DNA of 64,000 nt from BNXB01 sp031556375 (GTDB lineage Bacteria; Bacteroidota; Bacteroidia; Bacteroidales; Azobacteroidaceae): NCBI GenBank assembly GCA_031556375.1, contig JAVBTA010000036.1:16120-80119 (forward strand). The letters run 5' to 3'. Positions 26,337 through 34,723 of this stretch are shown here, piece by piece. A model generated the notes under the pieces. That model saw only the letters and a program-made list of their open reading frames with translations. It was not told the DNA's origin and searched no databases. Positions within the stretch are counted from its first letter, which is position 1. Every line of letters begins with the position of its first letter. The position numbers and the translations under genes were made by a program.

Positions 26337-26364
26337 AATAAAAAAGCGCCCCATCCGGGGCGCT
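26337..26364 (-). terminator. Rho-independent terminator of the structured RNA
   Basis: A 9-bp perfect stem, AAGCGCCCC (26343-26351) with GGGGCGCTT (26356-26364), loop of 4, followed on the minus strand by a run of six U. Confidence 0.9.
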
Positions 26365-26576
26365 TATAATGAAGCCGCATTGTAGATATGACAAAACTCC
26401 GTATGACAGGATTTGAGTGCTTTACCGTGTTTGTAATCCGCCGTGCTAAGCATACCCCTAAGGGCGCGGCCCGCCATTCCCGGTAAGAGCTTGTCTCGGA
26501 ATATTGTTTAATTTGATGAGTTTCCCAATCGACAAGATGCGGCTAGTTTCTTTACTTTAAATTACCTCTCCTGGTA
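26365..26576 (-). ncRNA. Structured small RNA, candidate 6S/Bacteroidales-1 RNA
   Basis: About 210 nt between a perfect promoter and a strong terminator, with no sensible frame. The ends close by AGCCGCAT (minus, from 26544) with ATGCGGCT (26379-26372). Further pairs inside are AAACTC/GAGTTT and TTACCG/CGGTAA, with a GC-rich apical region (GCCGCGCCCTTAGGGG). This rod-like fold with internal bubbles and its size fit 6S RNA, which regulates RNA polymerase. The Bacteroidales-1 RNA family has been linked to 6S. The assignment rests on fold, promoter and terminator only. Confidence 0.5.
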
Positions 26577-26584
26577 TAGTGCAA

Positions 26585-26616
26585 ATGTACATCAAATCTT
26601 CTTGCATTCCAAATTT
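26585..26616 (-). promoter_or_regulatory. Promoter of the structured RNA
   Basis: Minus strand TTTG, 20 bp, TACATTTG: both boxes and the spacing match the Bacteroidota consensus exactly. It directs transcription into the RNA starting near 26576. Confidence 0.75.
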
Positions 26617-26631
26617 TTTAACATAAAAAAC

Positions 26632-28035
26632 TCAGGATAATCCGAATTCCTGATGCAACTCCGGGATAATGACATCTTTAAATCCTTTCCGCATCAAACG
26701 GGTCTTGAACTCGATCTGAACATCCGGTTCTCCATGGACAATAAATACCTGTTTGACGTCATTGATATCCTGACATGCCAGATACTGGCACAAGTCATTA
26801 TAATCCGCATGGGCACTCATTGAATCGATCGTACGAATCTCGGCTTTGACAGTAAAACGAGACCCGAAAATACCAACCTCTTCCGGATGCCTTTTCAATC
26901 TGGCACCCAAAGAGTTTGGCTCACAATACCCGATCAGCAGAATGGTATTCCTCCAATTTTCGATACTATTAGCAATATGGTGCTTTACACGGCCTGCTTC
27001 TGCCATCCCAGAGGCTGAGATGATCACACACGGATCGTGAGTCGTATTCAATGCCTGAGATTCACGTTTATCCGTTATATACTTCAATCCTTTAAAATCG
27101 AACGGATCATCATCATGCTTCATTAACTTCTGAACAGATTTATTGAAACACTCCGGATGACTTTTTACTATTTCCGTGATTTTAGTCGACAACGGACTAT
27201 CCACATAGTATTTCAATGCAGGTAATTTCCCATCCAATTCCAGTTCATTCAAAGCATAAAGCAACTCCTGGGTACGCCCTACACTAAAAGCAGGAATAAT
27301 CAGTTTGCCTTTTTTATTCACACAGGTTTCGATAATATTTTCCAACAGCTTCTCGGAATATGTCTCAATCGGTTCGTGTACCTTATTTCCATAAGTCGAT
27401 TCTATGATGATATAATCGGCCTGTGGAAAAACCTGCGGAGAACGCAGGATCGGATCCCGGTACCTGCCTACATCTCCACTAAAGGCAATTGTTGTTTTTT
27501 TCCCTTCCTCGGTTACCGTAACAAATACCGTAGAACTACCAATAATATGTCCTCCATCAAAAAACTCGAGTTCAATATCATCGTCAATTCTACTGGGTAC
27601 ATTATAGTCTATTACTTTGAATCGTTCAAAAGTCGCTCTTGCATCATCCTCTGTATAAAGAGGTTCAAGCAAAGGACGACCTTCTTCAATACGTCTTTTA
27701 TTCAAAAGGTGAATATCCTGTCTCTGAATATGGGCAGAATCAAGTAATAATGCTTTCGTCACATCGATCGTTGCCGGAGTTGCATAAATCGCACCCTTAA
27801 ATCCGTCTTTTACCAGACGAGGGAGTAAACCACAATGATCGACATGGGCATGTGACAGGAATACAGAATCAATTTCATGCGGAAAGAAACCAAAATCTTT
27901 ATTCAGTTGAATGGTTTCTTTTCCCATTCCCTGAAACATTCCGCAATCCATCAATATTTTTTTTCCATTATTTAAAGTCAAAAGGTGCTTACTTCCTGTA
28001 ACAGTCTGTGCCGCGCCATGAAATGCTATTTTCAT
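26632..28035 (-). CDS. Metallo-beta-lactamase/beta-CASP RNase-like hydrolase
   Basis: 467 aa. The N-terminus has the zinc motif LSHAHVDHCGLLPRL (HxHxDH, about residues 60-70), then further metal ligands in FDGGHIIGSS and IAFSGDVGR. The beta-CASP insertion shows PAFSVGRTQELLY, and the last part PCVIISASGMAEAGR and SAHADYNDL. This is the YSH1/CPSF-73-like exonuclease family, cytoplasmic, acting on RNA. No partner gene is adjacent. Length is normal for the bacterial family. Confidence 0.92.
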   Translation of the reverse strand: MKIAFHGAAQTVTGSKHLLTLNNGKKILMDCGMFQGMGKETIQLNKDFGFFPHEIDSVFLSHAHVDHCGLLPRLVKDGFKGAIYATPATIDVTKALLLDSAHIQRQDIHLLNKRRIEEGRPLLEPLYTEDDARATFERFKVIDYNVPSRIDDDIELEFFDGGHIIGSSTVFVTVTEEGKKTTIAFSGDVGRYRDPILRSPQVFPQADYIIIESTYGNKVHEPIETYSEKLLENIIETCVNKKGKLIIPAFSVGRTQELLYALNELELDGKLPALKYYVDSPLSTKITEIVKSHPECFNKSVQKLMKHDDDPFDFKGLKYITDKRESQALNTTHDPCVIISASGMAEAGRVKHHIANSIENWRNTILLIGYCEPNSLGARLKRHPEEVGIFGSRFTVKAEIRTIDSMSAHADYNDLCQYLACQDINDVKQVFIVHGEPDVQIEFKTRLMRKGFKDVIIPELHQEFGLS

Positions 28036-28127
28036 ATTATCGTTGTTTTTTCAATTAAAAATTTCACTAAATTATCAAAAAAATCAATATTAATCCTATT
28101 TCCATCATTTTTTATTCATTTTTTACA

Positions 28128-28135
28128 TATATTTG
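28128..28135 (+). promoter_or_regulatory. -7 box upstream of the 28175 gene
   Basis: TATATTTG, matching TAnnTTTG, 39 bp before the start. No clear -33 box. Confidence 0.4.
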
Positions 28136-28174
28136 CCTCTCAAATTACTAACATTAATATAATAAGAACAATTT

Positions 28175-28765
28175 ATGAAGACATTAAAATTCCTTACAAT
28201 TGCGATTCTGCTTTTTTCTTCTCTAATTGTAAACGCCCAGACTTCAGAAATTGATGAAGATAATCCAAACAGTGGCCGACAGGTTTACGCTGAAATCGGT
28301 GGACCAGGGGTTATTTTTTCTGCCAATTTTGATTCCCGTTTCAAAAAAGGCTCCGATCTGGGATTGGGATATCGTGTCGGTTTGGGATTCGGAGTTTCTG
28401 ATCAATACAATTATTATTACAACAATTACACTGACGAAGCCGGATCACATTATTATGTATCTTCTTCTTCAGAAACCAGTTCTTATCTTACTATTCCTAT
28501 AGGCATCAATTATGTTTTTGGAAAAAAAAGTTCTCCTCACTCTTTTGAAATAGGAGGTGGCGTCACATTTCTGAGTAAAAAAATTGATTTGTACAATTAC
28601 GATGACAGTTACAATCCCGGATATGTGATTGGACACACATCATTCATGTACCGTAAGAAACCATTGAATGGGGGATTCACCTGGAGAATAGGGTTCACTC
28701 CTATCATTGGAACTGCCGGAGATATCTCCCCGGCAATGGCAGTCGGAATAGGTTATGCTTTTTAA
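28175..28765 (+). CDS. Outer membrane beta-barrel protein, unidentified
   Basis: 196 aa with a signal peptide (cleavage near VNAQ, residue 22). It has alternating hydrophobic/aromatic strands (YAEIGGPGVIFSANFDSRF, LGLGYRVGLGFGVSD, YLTIPIGINYVFG) and ends in a phenylalanine (MAVGIGYAF), the C-terminal signature of beta-barrel proteins. Probably a small eight-stranded barrel. No specific function is visible, and its neighbours are unrelated. Confidence 0.7.
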   Translation: MKTLKFLTIAILLFSSLIVNAQTSEIDEDNPNSGRQVYAEIGGPGVIFSANFDSRFKKGSDLGLGYRVGLGFGVSDQYNYYYNNYTDEAGSHYYVSSSSETSSYLTIPIGINYVFGKKSSPHSFEIGGGVTFLSKKIDLYNYDDSYNPGYVIGHTSFMYRKKPLNGGFTWRIGFTPIIGTAGDISPAMAVGIGYAF

Positions 28766-28783
28766 CTGAGTTTTACAGGAAAT

Positions 28784-29866
28784 TCAAAATATCTGCACAT
28801 CGTGATATTTGGGTTCAACAATGACCACGCCGTCTTTGTTGATTATGCCTTGCATGCTATTTTTGAATACAATAAAACAGTTATCTTTTGTCTTTTCGAT
28901 TGCATTAAATTGAGGAGAGATCAGTTCGATTCCATCATTCTTGATCATTCCCCATAAACCGTTATGTAATATAAACGCCCGGTCGTTATCAAATTTATCT
29001 ATAAAATCGTAAGTCGGAGCGACAATTTCTTTGCCGTTTTTGTTCAAAATACCGTATAGGCCGCCAAGTGATACGATAAAAACATTATTGTTCTTTATAT
29101 CCACATAATCATATTGGGGCTCAAACATCAATTCGCCCTCATCCGAAAGCATTCCGGTCTTCCCGTCTTTAGATGTTTTATAACCATCCTTGGACTCAAA
29201 AATCGCTTCGTACTGAGGGGCAATCGTTTCATGCCCGTTTTTATTCAAAACGCCCCATTTTCCATCTTTTACAACGAAATAATTATTTCCTTTTATTCTT
29301 TCAATCCGGTCATAACGAGGCGCAATAATCTCAGTTCCTTTCTTGTCGATCAAACCGAAAACCGAATCTGTACAAACAATTGCTCCGTTTTTGTCGAATT
29401 GCCCTATCAGCTTATAGCGGGAAGGTATCAATTCTTGTCCCTTATCTGAAATCAATCCCATCTTTCCATCCAGATAAGTCCGGGCAACACCGTCTTCAAA
29501 CTTACCTATAAAATCATATTTTGCATCACAGATAACGACTTCTTTATCATTTTTCAAACCCCATCTTTTATTCTCGGAAAATAATCTAACCTTCCCTTTA
29601 TCCAGATTAGCAGGGATATATGGTATCCTTTGCCCTTTTTCATTCAGGCTAAATATTTCATTGCCTTTAGCTGCATTTGCCACATTTTTATCGTAAGTAC
29701 TAATCATGTCATAATCCGGACGGACAACTTCCCTGCCATTCTTATCCAAAATACCGAACTTTCCGTCAATATAAACTCTTGCCCATGGCTTTTCCGGGGA
29801 CTGAGCGTACCCTATCGATACTGTAGTCATCACAAAAAATGAGAACAAAGTGATTTTTAATTTCAT
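28784..29866 (-). CDS. Secreted WG-repeat protein
   Basis: 360 aa from the ATG at 29866; the earlier frame start at 29908 would precede the signal peptide. Signal peptide to about residue 21 (IGYAQ). The rest consists of about nine to ten WG-type repeats of roughly 35 residues (KFGILDKNGREVVRPDYD, GKMGLISDKGQELIPSRY, GKWGVLNKNGHETIAPQY). Such repeats form beta-propeller-like solenoids with binding roles. No catalytic motif is seen. Gene stands alone. Confidence 0.85.
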   Translation of the reverse strand: MKLKITLFSFFVMTTVSIGYAQSPEKPWARVYIDGKFGILDKNGREVVRPDYDMISTYDKNVANAAKGNEIFSLNEKGQRIPYIPANLDKGKVRLFSENKRWGLKNDKEVVICDAKYDFIGKFEDGVARTYLDGKMGLISDKGQELIPSRYKLIGQFDKNGAIVCTDSVFGLIDKKGTEIIAPRYDRIERIKGNNYFVVKDGKWGVLNKNGHETIAPQYEAIFESKDGYKTSKDGKTGMLSDEGELMFEPQYDYVDIKNNNVFIVSLGGLYGILNKNGKEIVAPTYDFIDKFDNDRAFILHNGLWGMIKNDGIELISPQFNAIEKTKDNCFIVFKNSMQGIINKDGVVIVEPKYHDVQIF

Positions 29867-29983
29867 TATATTGTAGTTTTTGTGTTTATTCAGTAAAAAA
29901 CAGAACAATTATCGAGCCAAAACATTCGTAATTAAACAGATTTGCATCTCAATAACGAAGAAAGAAATCTATCGTAAAACTTT

Positions 29984-31015
29984 TCAATTAAAATATCCTT
30001 TATTCCGTCTGCTCACAATAACATAAATAATAACCGGAGCTCCCAGAAGCGGTGTTACGGCATTCAACGGCAACAAACCATGACCAAATGGCAGAATTGT
30101 CATTAAATTGCAGAGTAATGCGACAACAGAACCTGTTAAAAGAGTTGCAGGCAATAAAAAAGATTGATTCGAGGTACCTAACACCAACCGGGCAATATGA
30201 GGAACCGCTAATCCGATAAAACTGACCGGACCGCAAAATGCCGTAACAATCGCAGTCAGCAAACCCGTACAAAGAAATATCAGAATGCGGGTACGGTTGA
30301 TGTTCACCCCTAAATTGGCAGCATAACGCGTGCCCAGAAGAAGAAGATTCAATGGTTTTATAAGGAGTACCGATAAAATAAGCCCTATAATAATCACAGA
30401 GCTGAAAACCGGCAATTGATTCAAAGACACACCGGAAAAATTACCCATTCCCCACATCACAAACGATCTGAGATGCTCTGCCGGAGCAAGAGAATTTAAT
30501 ATAGAAATAGCAGACGATGCCAGATAACCGATCATCATACCTATTATCAGTACCAAAACATTACTTTTTACTTTCGTTGAAAAATAAACAATCACGGATA
30601 AAACAAGTAAAGCTCCTGTAAACGCAGCAATAATGACAGATAAACTTCCTCCCGGAGCCCACCATGCATAACTATCGAGGCTCCCTCCAAAATAAAGCAT
30701 TACTAAAGCAACTCCAAGATTAGCCCCATCACTGATACCAAGGATAGAAGGTCCGGCCAAAGGATTCTGAAAGAGAGTCTGTAACATCAACCCGCAAACA
30801 GCTAATGCAGCCCCTGACAATAAAGCCGTAATTGCCTGAGGCAAACGTGATTGCAGGATAATGTTTGACCAGGCTGTTCGTTCAATTTCTTTACCCAGTA
30901 AAACATCAATAACCTGGCCTAATGGTATATTAACAGAACCATAGATCAGGTTTGCAAAGAAAAAAAGGACTATAAGGACAAGTAAGACTATGCAAACGAT
31001 TTTCCGGTTTTTCAT
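29984..31015 (-). CDS. FecCD-family ABC transporter permease
   Basis: 343 aa, about nine to ten TM segments, of the BtuC/FhuB type importing siderophores, haem or cobalamin. Signatures are SRLPQAITALLSGAALAVCGLMLQ, GNPLAGPSILGISDGAN-like LAGPSILGISDGANLG, and FCGPVSFIGLAVPHIARL. No ATPase or substrate-binding protein gene lies next to it: the flanks are a WG protein and uxuA. Its partners must be elsewhere or lost, so the substrate cannot be inferred. Confidence 0.9.
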   Translation of the reverse strand: MKNRKIVCIVLLVLIVLFFFANLIYGSVNIPLGQVIDVLLGKEIERTAWSNIILQSRLPQAITALLSGAALAVCGLMLQTLFQNPLAGPSILGISDGANLGVALVMLYFGGSLDSYAWWAPGGSLSVIIAAFTGALLVLSVIVYFSTKVKSNVLVLIIGMMIGYLASSAISILNSLAPAEHLRSFVMWGMGNFSGVSLNQLPVFSSVIIIGLILSVLLIKPLNLLLLGTRYAANLGVNINRTRILIFLCTGLLTAIVTAFCGPVSFIGLAVPHIARLVLGTSNQSFLLPATLLTGSVVALLCNLMTILPFGHGLLPLNAVTPLLGAPVIIYVIVSRRNKGYFN

Positions 31016-31033
31016 TTCTTTAATTTTTTAATA

Positions 31034-31041
31034 CAAAGATA
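31034..31041 (-). promoter_or_regulatory. -7 box of the FecCD permease gene
   Basis: Minus strand TATCTTTG, exact TAnnTTTG, 19 bp before the start codon. The -33 region is unconvincing. Confidence 0.4.
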
Positions 31042-31143
31042 ATACCTTTTATTTATCCGGCTTCATACGGCAGTATCTTCATGCCCTCTGTCGATTCTTT
31101 TTCTTCATTAACAAATCCACAAAAAAAAATTTAGTTAAAAAAA

Positions 31144-31174
31144 TTCGTTTTTTAAAGTATTATTTTTAATTTTG
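31144..31174 (+). promoter_or_regulatory. Promoter of uxuA
   Basis: TTCG (31144-31147), 19 bp, TAATTTTG (31167-31174). The -7 is exact and the -33 has one mismatch. Confidence 0.55.
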
Positions 31175-31188
31175 CCACAAACTCAATC

Positions 31189-31202
31189 CGTGTACGTACA
31201 CG
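31189..31202. promoter_or_regulatory. Perfect palindrome, candidate operator of uxuA
   Basis: CGTGTACGTACACG is a perfect 14-bp palindrome lying 14 bp after the -7 box, just past the expected start point, 45 bp before the uxuA ATG. This is where a repressor of the LacI or GntR type would block transcription. Confidence 0.5.
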
Positions 31203-31246
31203 CTACGATATTATAGAAATTTTATAACCCGATAATATATCAATTT

Positions 31247-32407
31247 ATGAAAAAAACCTGGCGTTGGTTCGGGAAAAATGATAGGATTACTCTCTCTGAT
31301 TTGCGTCAAATCGGAGTTCAAGGAATAGTAACTGCATTGCACCATATTCCAAACGGAAAGATATGGCCGCTGGAAGAAATTCTGGACTTGAAACAATATA
31401 TTGAAAATTCGGGTCTGGAATGGTCCGTCGTAGAAAGCCTCCCTGTATCAGAAAGTATTAAGTATGCCGGACCAGACAGGGATCAATTAATTGAAAACTA
31501 CAAAATCAGCCTGGCTAATCTTGGGAAAGCAGGAGTTACGACTGTGTGTTACAATTTCATGCCGGTTATCGACTGGATCCGTACCGACCTGATGCGTAAG
31601 CAAGATGACGGAACCTATACATTATACTTTGACCTCATTCGTTTTGCCTATTTCGACGTATATATCCTCGGCCGTAAAGATGCCGAAAAAGATTATTCTC
31701 CTGAAGTTATGCAACAGGTGCATGAATTAGATAAAACCATTACTCAGGAAGAAAAAGACGACTTAATATACACTATCATTGTCAAAACCCAGGGATTTAT
31801 AAACGGAAATATCCGTGAAGGAGAACAAGCTCCGGTAGCCGTTTTCAATCGTTTATTGGATAATTACAAAGGTATTGACAAACAAAGATTACGAGAAAAC
31901 CTGAAATATTTCCTTGAACAAGTAATTCCGGTTGCTGAAGAATATGGTATTAATATGTGTATCCATCCGGATGATCCTCCCTTTGCCGTATTAGGTCTGC
32001 CGAGAATTGTAACTGATAAAGCCGATATTGAATGGTTTTTAAATGCAGTCGACAATGTCCACAACGGACTTACCTTCTGTGCAGGCTCTTTGAGTGCAGG
32101 CATACATAATGATGTTCCGGAACTGGCAAAAAAATTTGTTTCACGCACCCATTTTGTACATTTGAGAAGTACAGATGTACTGTCAAACGGCGACTTTATG
32201 GAAGCTTCCCATCTGGGTGGCAGAGGTCATTTGCTTGAATTGGTACGGATTTTTGAAAAAGAAGACAGAGATATCCCTATGCGGGTCGATCACGGGCCTT
32301 TGATGCTTGCTGATATTGGAAAAGATTACAATCCCGGATATTCATTTCTGGGCCGGATGAAAGCTTTAGCAGAAGTATCAGGAATGATGCATTCTACTAA
32401 ATTCTGA
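31247..32407 (+). CDS. uxuA: Mannonate dehydratase
   Basis: 386 aa, full length for UxuA (EC 4.2.1.8), which converts D-mannonate to 2-keto-3-deoxygluconate in hexuronate catabolism. The N-terminus KKTWRWFGKNDRITLSDLRQ, the segment TALHHIPNGKIWPLEEI, CIHPDDPPFAVLGLPRIV and FVHLRST-containing C-half with DHGPLM are typical of the metal-dependent TIM barrel. It has its own promoter with an operator-like palindrome. The usual partner uxuB is not in the window, and the genes downstream have a separate promoter. Confidence 0.95.
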   Translation: MKKTWRWFGKNDRITLSDLRQIGVQGIVTALHHIPNGKIWPLEEILDLKQYIENSGLEWSVVESLPVSESIKYAGPDRDQLIENYKISLANLGKAGVTTVCYNFMPVIDWIRTDLMRKQDDGTYTLYFDLIRFAYFDVYILGRKDAEKDYSPEVMQQVHELDKTITQEEKDDLIYTIIVKTQGFINGNIREGEQAPVAVFNRLLDNYKGIDKQRLRENLKYFLEQVIPVAEEYGINMCIHPDDPPFAVLGLPRIVTDKADIEWFLNAVDNVHNGLTFCAGSLSAGIHNDVPELAKKFVSRTHFVHLRSTDVLSNGDFMEASHLGGRGHLLELVRIFEKEDRDIPMRVDHGPLMLADIGKDYNPGYSFLGRMKALAEVSGMMHSTKF

Positions 32408-32424
32408 TCAATTTTAGTTTTATA

Positions 32425-32456
32425 TTTGTTCGCATAAAAAAACAAGTATATCTTTG
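32425..32456 (+). promoter_or_regulatory. Promoter of the ThuA-oxidoreductase-PmoA operon
   Basis: TTTG (32425-32428), exactly 20 bp, TATCTTTG (32449-32456): a perfect Bacteroidota promoter 58 bp upstream of the ThuA-like gene. Confidence 0.75.
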
Positions 32457-32514
32457 TTTTGAATATAACATAATTTAACATTGAATAACAACTCTTAAAA
32501 ACTTAAACAAATTT

Positions 32515-33297
32515 ATGTCTGTTACTACGAAGAACAAACTCTTTATCATGTTGGTACTATTTCTCTTTGCCGGAAATATTTGTTTTGCCCAAAAGTGCGA
32601 TAACAAAACAGCCAGGCTAAACGGGAAAAAAGTACTTCTTTTCACAAAAAACGGGAAAGGTTATATTCACGAAAATATCCCGGCAAGTATTGAAATGTTT
32701 TTTAAACTGAGTAGTAAAGAAGGCTTCCAACTGGATACTACTACCAATTCTTCTATTTTTGCATCCAAAGAATTGCAGAAATATCATGCTGTCGTATTTT
32801 CCAACACTAACAACGACGTCTTTGACAACCAGGATGAACGTGACGGATTCGTCAACTACATTCGTTCAGGGAAAGGTTTTGTGGGCGTACACTCTGCCTG
32901 TGGAACAGAGCGGAACTGGGTTTGGTTCAAACAAATGTTGGGATGTACATTCGATTTCCACCCGCCATTCCAGGAATTCCCGGTAAAAGTGGTCGATGCC
33001 GCCCACCCTTCTACTAAAGGACAACCTGCTACAAGAACAGTAAAAGACGAACTGTATTTTATGAAAGAAATCAATCCGACTGTAAGAATATTGATGGTTT
33101 CGGATTTTTCTTCACCAAACTACAAATCCAACAAACCGATGCCTCATACTTACGGTAAAGTGTTTCCTTGTGTATGGTGTAACGATTTCGATGGAGGAAG
33201 ACAATGGTACACAGCCCTGGGACATGCTCCGGCTGATTATTCCGACCCAAACTATATGGATCACATTCTTGGTGGACTGAAATGGGTAATTAAGTGA
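32515..33297 (+). CDS. Secreted ThuA-domain protein
   Basis: 260 aa with a signal peptide (to about residue 26, NICFAQ). The ThuA domain is a glutamine-amidotransferase-like fold: VLLFTKNGKGYIHENIPASI at the start, YHAVVFSNTNND, then RSGKGFVGVHSACGTERNW, where the Cys is at the nucleophile-like turn, and HPPFQEFPVKV. ThuA proteins act on trehalose-derived or other 3-keto sugars and are often next to Gfo/Idh/MocA oxidoreductases, as here (35 bp downstream). Exact substrate unknown. Confidence 0.88.
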   Translation: MSVTTKNKLFIMLVLFLFAGNICFAQKCDNKTARLNGKKVLLFTKNGKGYIHENIPASIEMFFKLSSKEGFQLDTTTNSSIFASKELQKYHAVVFSNTNNDVFDNQDERDGFVNYIRSGKGFVGVHSACGTERNWVWFKQMLGCTFDFHPPFQEFPVKVVDAAHPSTKGQPATRTVKDELYFMKEINPTVRILMVSDFSSPNYKSNKPMPHTYGKVFPCVWCNDFDGGRQWYTALGHAPADYSDPNYMDHILGGLKWVIK

Positions 33298-33332
33298 ATT
33301 GAGAATTAAAAATAATAAATATAATAAGAACC

Positions 33333-34715
33333 ATGAAAAACGAAAATAACAACGGAAGACGGGATTTTCTTAAAAAGTCATTAACTGCCGGTTTAGGACT
33401 TGTAGTTGCACCGACTATCCTTCCATCTTCTGTATTCGGAGCTAATGCTCCATCAAACAGAATCAATATCGGCGCAATCGGTTGCGGACGTATTTCCCGC
33501 GATCATGATATGCCCGGAGTTTGGAGATACGACTATGCCCGTATTGTTGGCGTATCCGACGTGGACGCACACAGGCTAACAGAAGCTAAGGCTTTAGTGG
33601 AAAATACTTATACAAAAAAGCTGGGTACAAACTACAGCGGAGTAAAAACTTACGAAAATTATCGCGATCTTCTTGCAGATAAAGATATCGACGCAGTCCT
33701 AATCAGTACTCCTGACCATTGGCATGCCGCACAAGCTATCGATGCAGTAAGAGCCGGGAAAGACGTATACCTGCAAAAACCAACTTCTCTCACCATTGCC
33801 GAAGGTAGAGCAATGAGTGATGCTGTCAATAGATCCGGACGTATCCTGCAAATCGGTAGTCAACAACGCTCAATGGAACAATTCCGTTTTGCTTGCGAAC
33901 TGGTCAGAAGTGGCCGTATCGGAAAATTGCAAACTATTGAAGTTCGCTTACCGGGCGATCCGGCCGGAGGAAATCCTCAGGAAATGCCAATCCCTGCCGG
34001 TCTCAATTATGATGCATGGTTGGGACAAACTCCTTATGTACCTTACACTGTCGACCGGGTTCATCCTCAACAAGGATACGGACGTCCGGGATGGTTACGC
34101 TGCGAACAATTCGGAGCGGGAATGATCACCGGATGGGGCTCTCACCACTTCGATATCGCGCACTGGGCAATGGATACGGAACATTCGGGCCCTATTGAGA
34201 TTTCAGGAACAGCAAAATTCCCGACTTCCGGCTTATGGAATGTACATGGAGACTATTCTACTGAAATGCTATACTCTAATGGTGTTCGTGTATTTGGTGT
34301 TACCGAAAGTAAAGAAAAACCTAACGGAGTCCTTTTCACAGGAACTGACGGATGGATTTTCGTATGCCGTGGTAATTATTCCGCTTCTGCAAATGATCCG
34401 AAAACAAATAAAGCATCAAAGTCGCTGATTGCTTCTGATCCTAAAATACTCGCTCCGTTAACCGATAATGATGTGCATCTGTACAAAAGTACCGATCATC
34501 ATGGAAACTGGTTGGAAAGTATACGTACGGGAAAACCGAATATCACTCCGGCGGAAGTTGCGCACCGCTCATGTTCGGCATGCTTATTACAGCATATCGC
34601 GATGAAACTAAACAGAAAGTTGTATTGGGATCCGATTATGGAACGTTTCAAAAATGACGACGAAGCAAATGCTATGCTTTCACGTCCACAACGTCCACCA
34701 TATAATTTTTATTAA
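33333..34715 (+). CDS. Tat-exported Gfo/Idh/MocA-family oxidoreductase
   Basis: 460 aa. A twin-arginine signal (GRRDFLKKSLTAGLGLVVAP) shows export of a folded, cofactor-loaded enzyme. The NAD(P)-binding fold follows with NIGAIGCGRISRDHD, then LISTPDHWHAAQAIDA and VYLQKPTSLT, where many family members have EKP. The substrate domain contains GWGSHHFDIAHWAMD. It is a dehydrogenase likely forming or reversing 3-keto sugars. Second gene of the operon with the ThuA-like and PmoA-like genes. Substrate cannot be read from sequence. Confidence 0.92.
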   Translation: MKNENNNGRRDFLKKSLTAGLGLVVAPTILPSSVFGANAPSNRINIGAIGCGRISRDHDMPGVWRYDYARIVGVSDVDAHRLTEAKALVENTYTKKLGTNYSGVKTYENYRDLLADKDIDAVLISTPDHWHAAQAIDAVRAGKDVYLQKPTSLTIAEGRAMSDAVNRSGRILQIGSQQRSMEQFRFACELVRSGRIGKLQTIEVRLPGDPAGGNPQEMPIPAGLNYDAWLGQTPYVPYTVDRVHPQQGYGRPGWLRCEQFGAGMITGWGSHHFDIAHWAMDTEHSGPIEISGTAKFPTSGLWNVHGDYSTEMLYSNGVRVFGVTESKEKPNGVLFTGTDGWIFVCRGNYSASANDPKTNKASKSLIASDPKILAPLTDNDVHLYKSTDHHGNWLESIRTGKPNITPAEVAHRSCSACLLQHIAMKLNRKLYWDPIMERFKNDDEANAMLSRPQRPPYNFY

Positions 34716-34723
34716 TACTATTG

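Noticed and set aside
26320..26394. Upstream extension of the GNAT-like frame
   Set aside because: It would be translated through the terminator hairpin and from within the structured RNA; the ATG at 26319 gives the family N-terminus.
26372..26544. Cobalamin, TPP or other riboswitch, tmRNA or RNase P RNA
   Set aside because: None of their conserved blocks is present, and a terminator and promoter delimit a stand-alone RNA.
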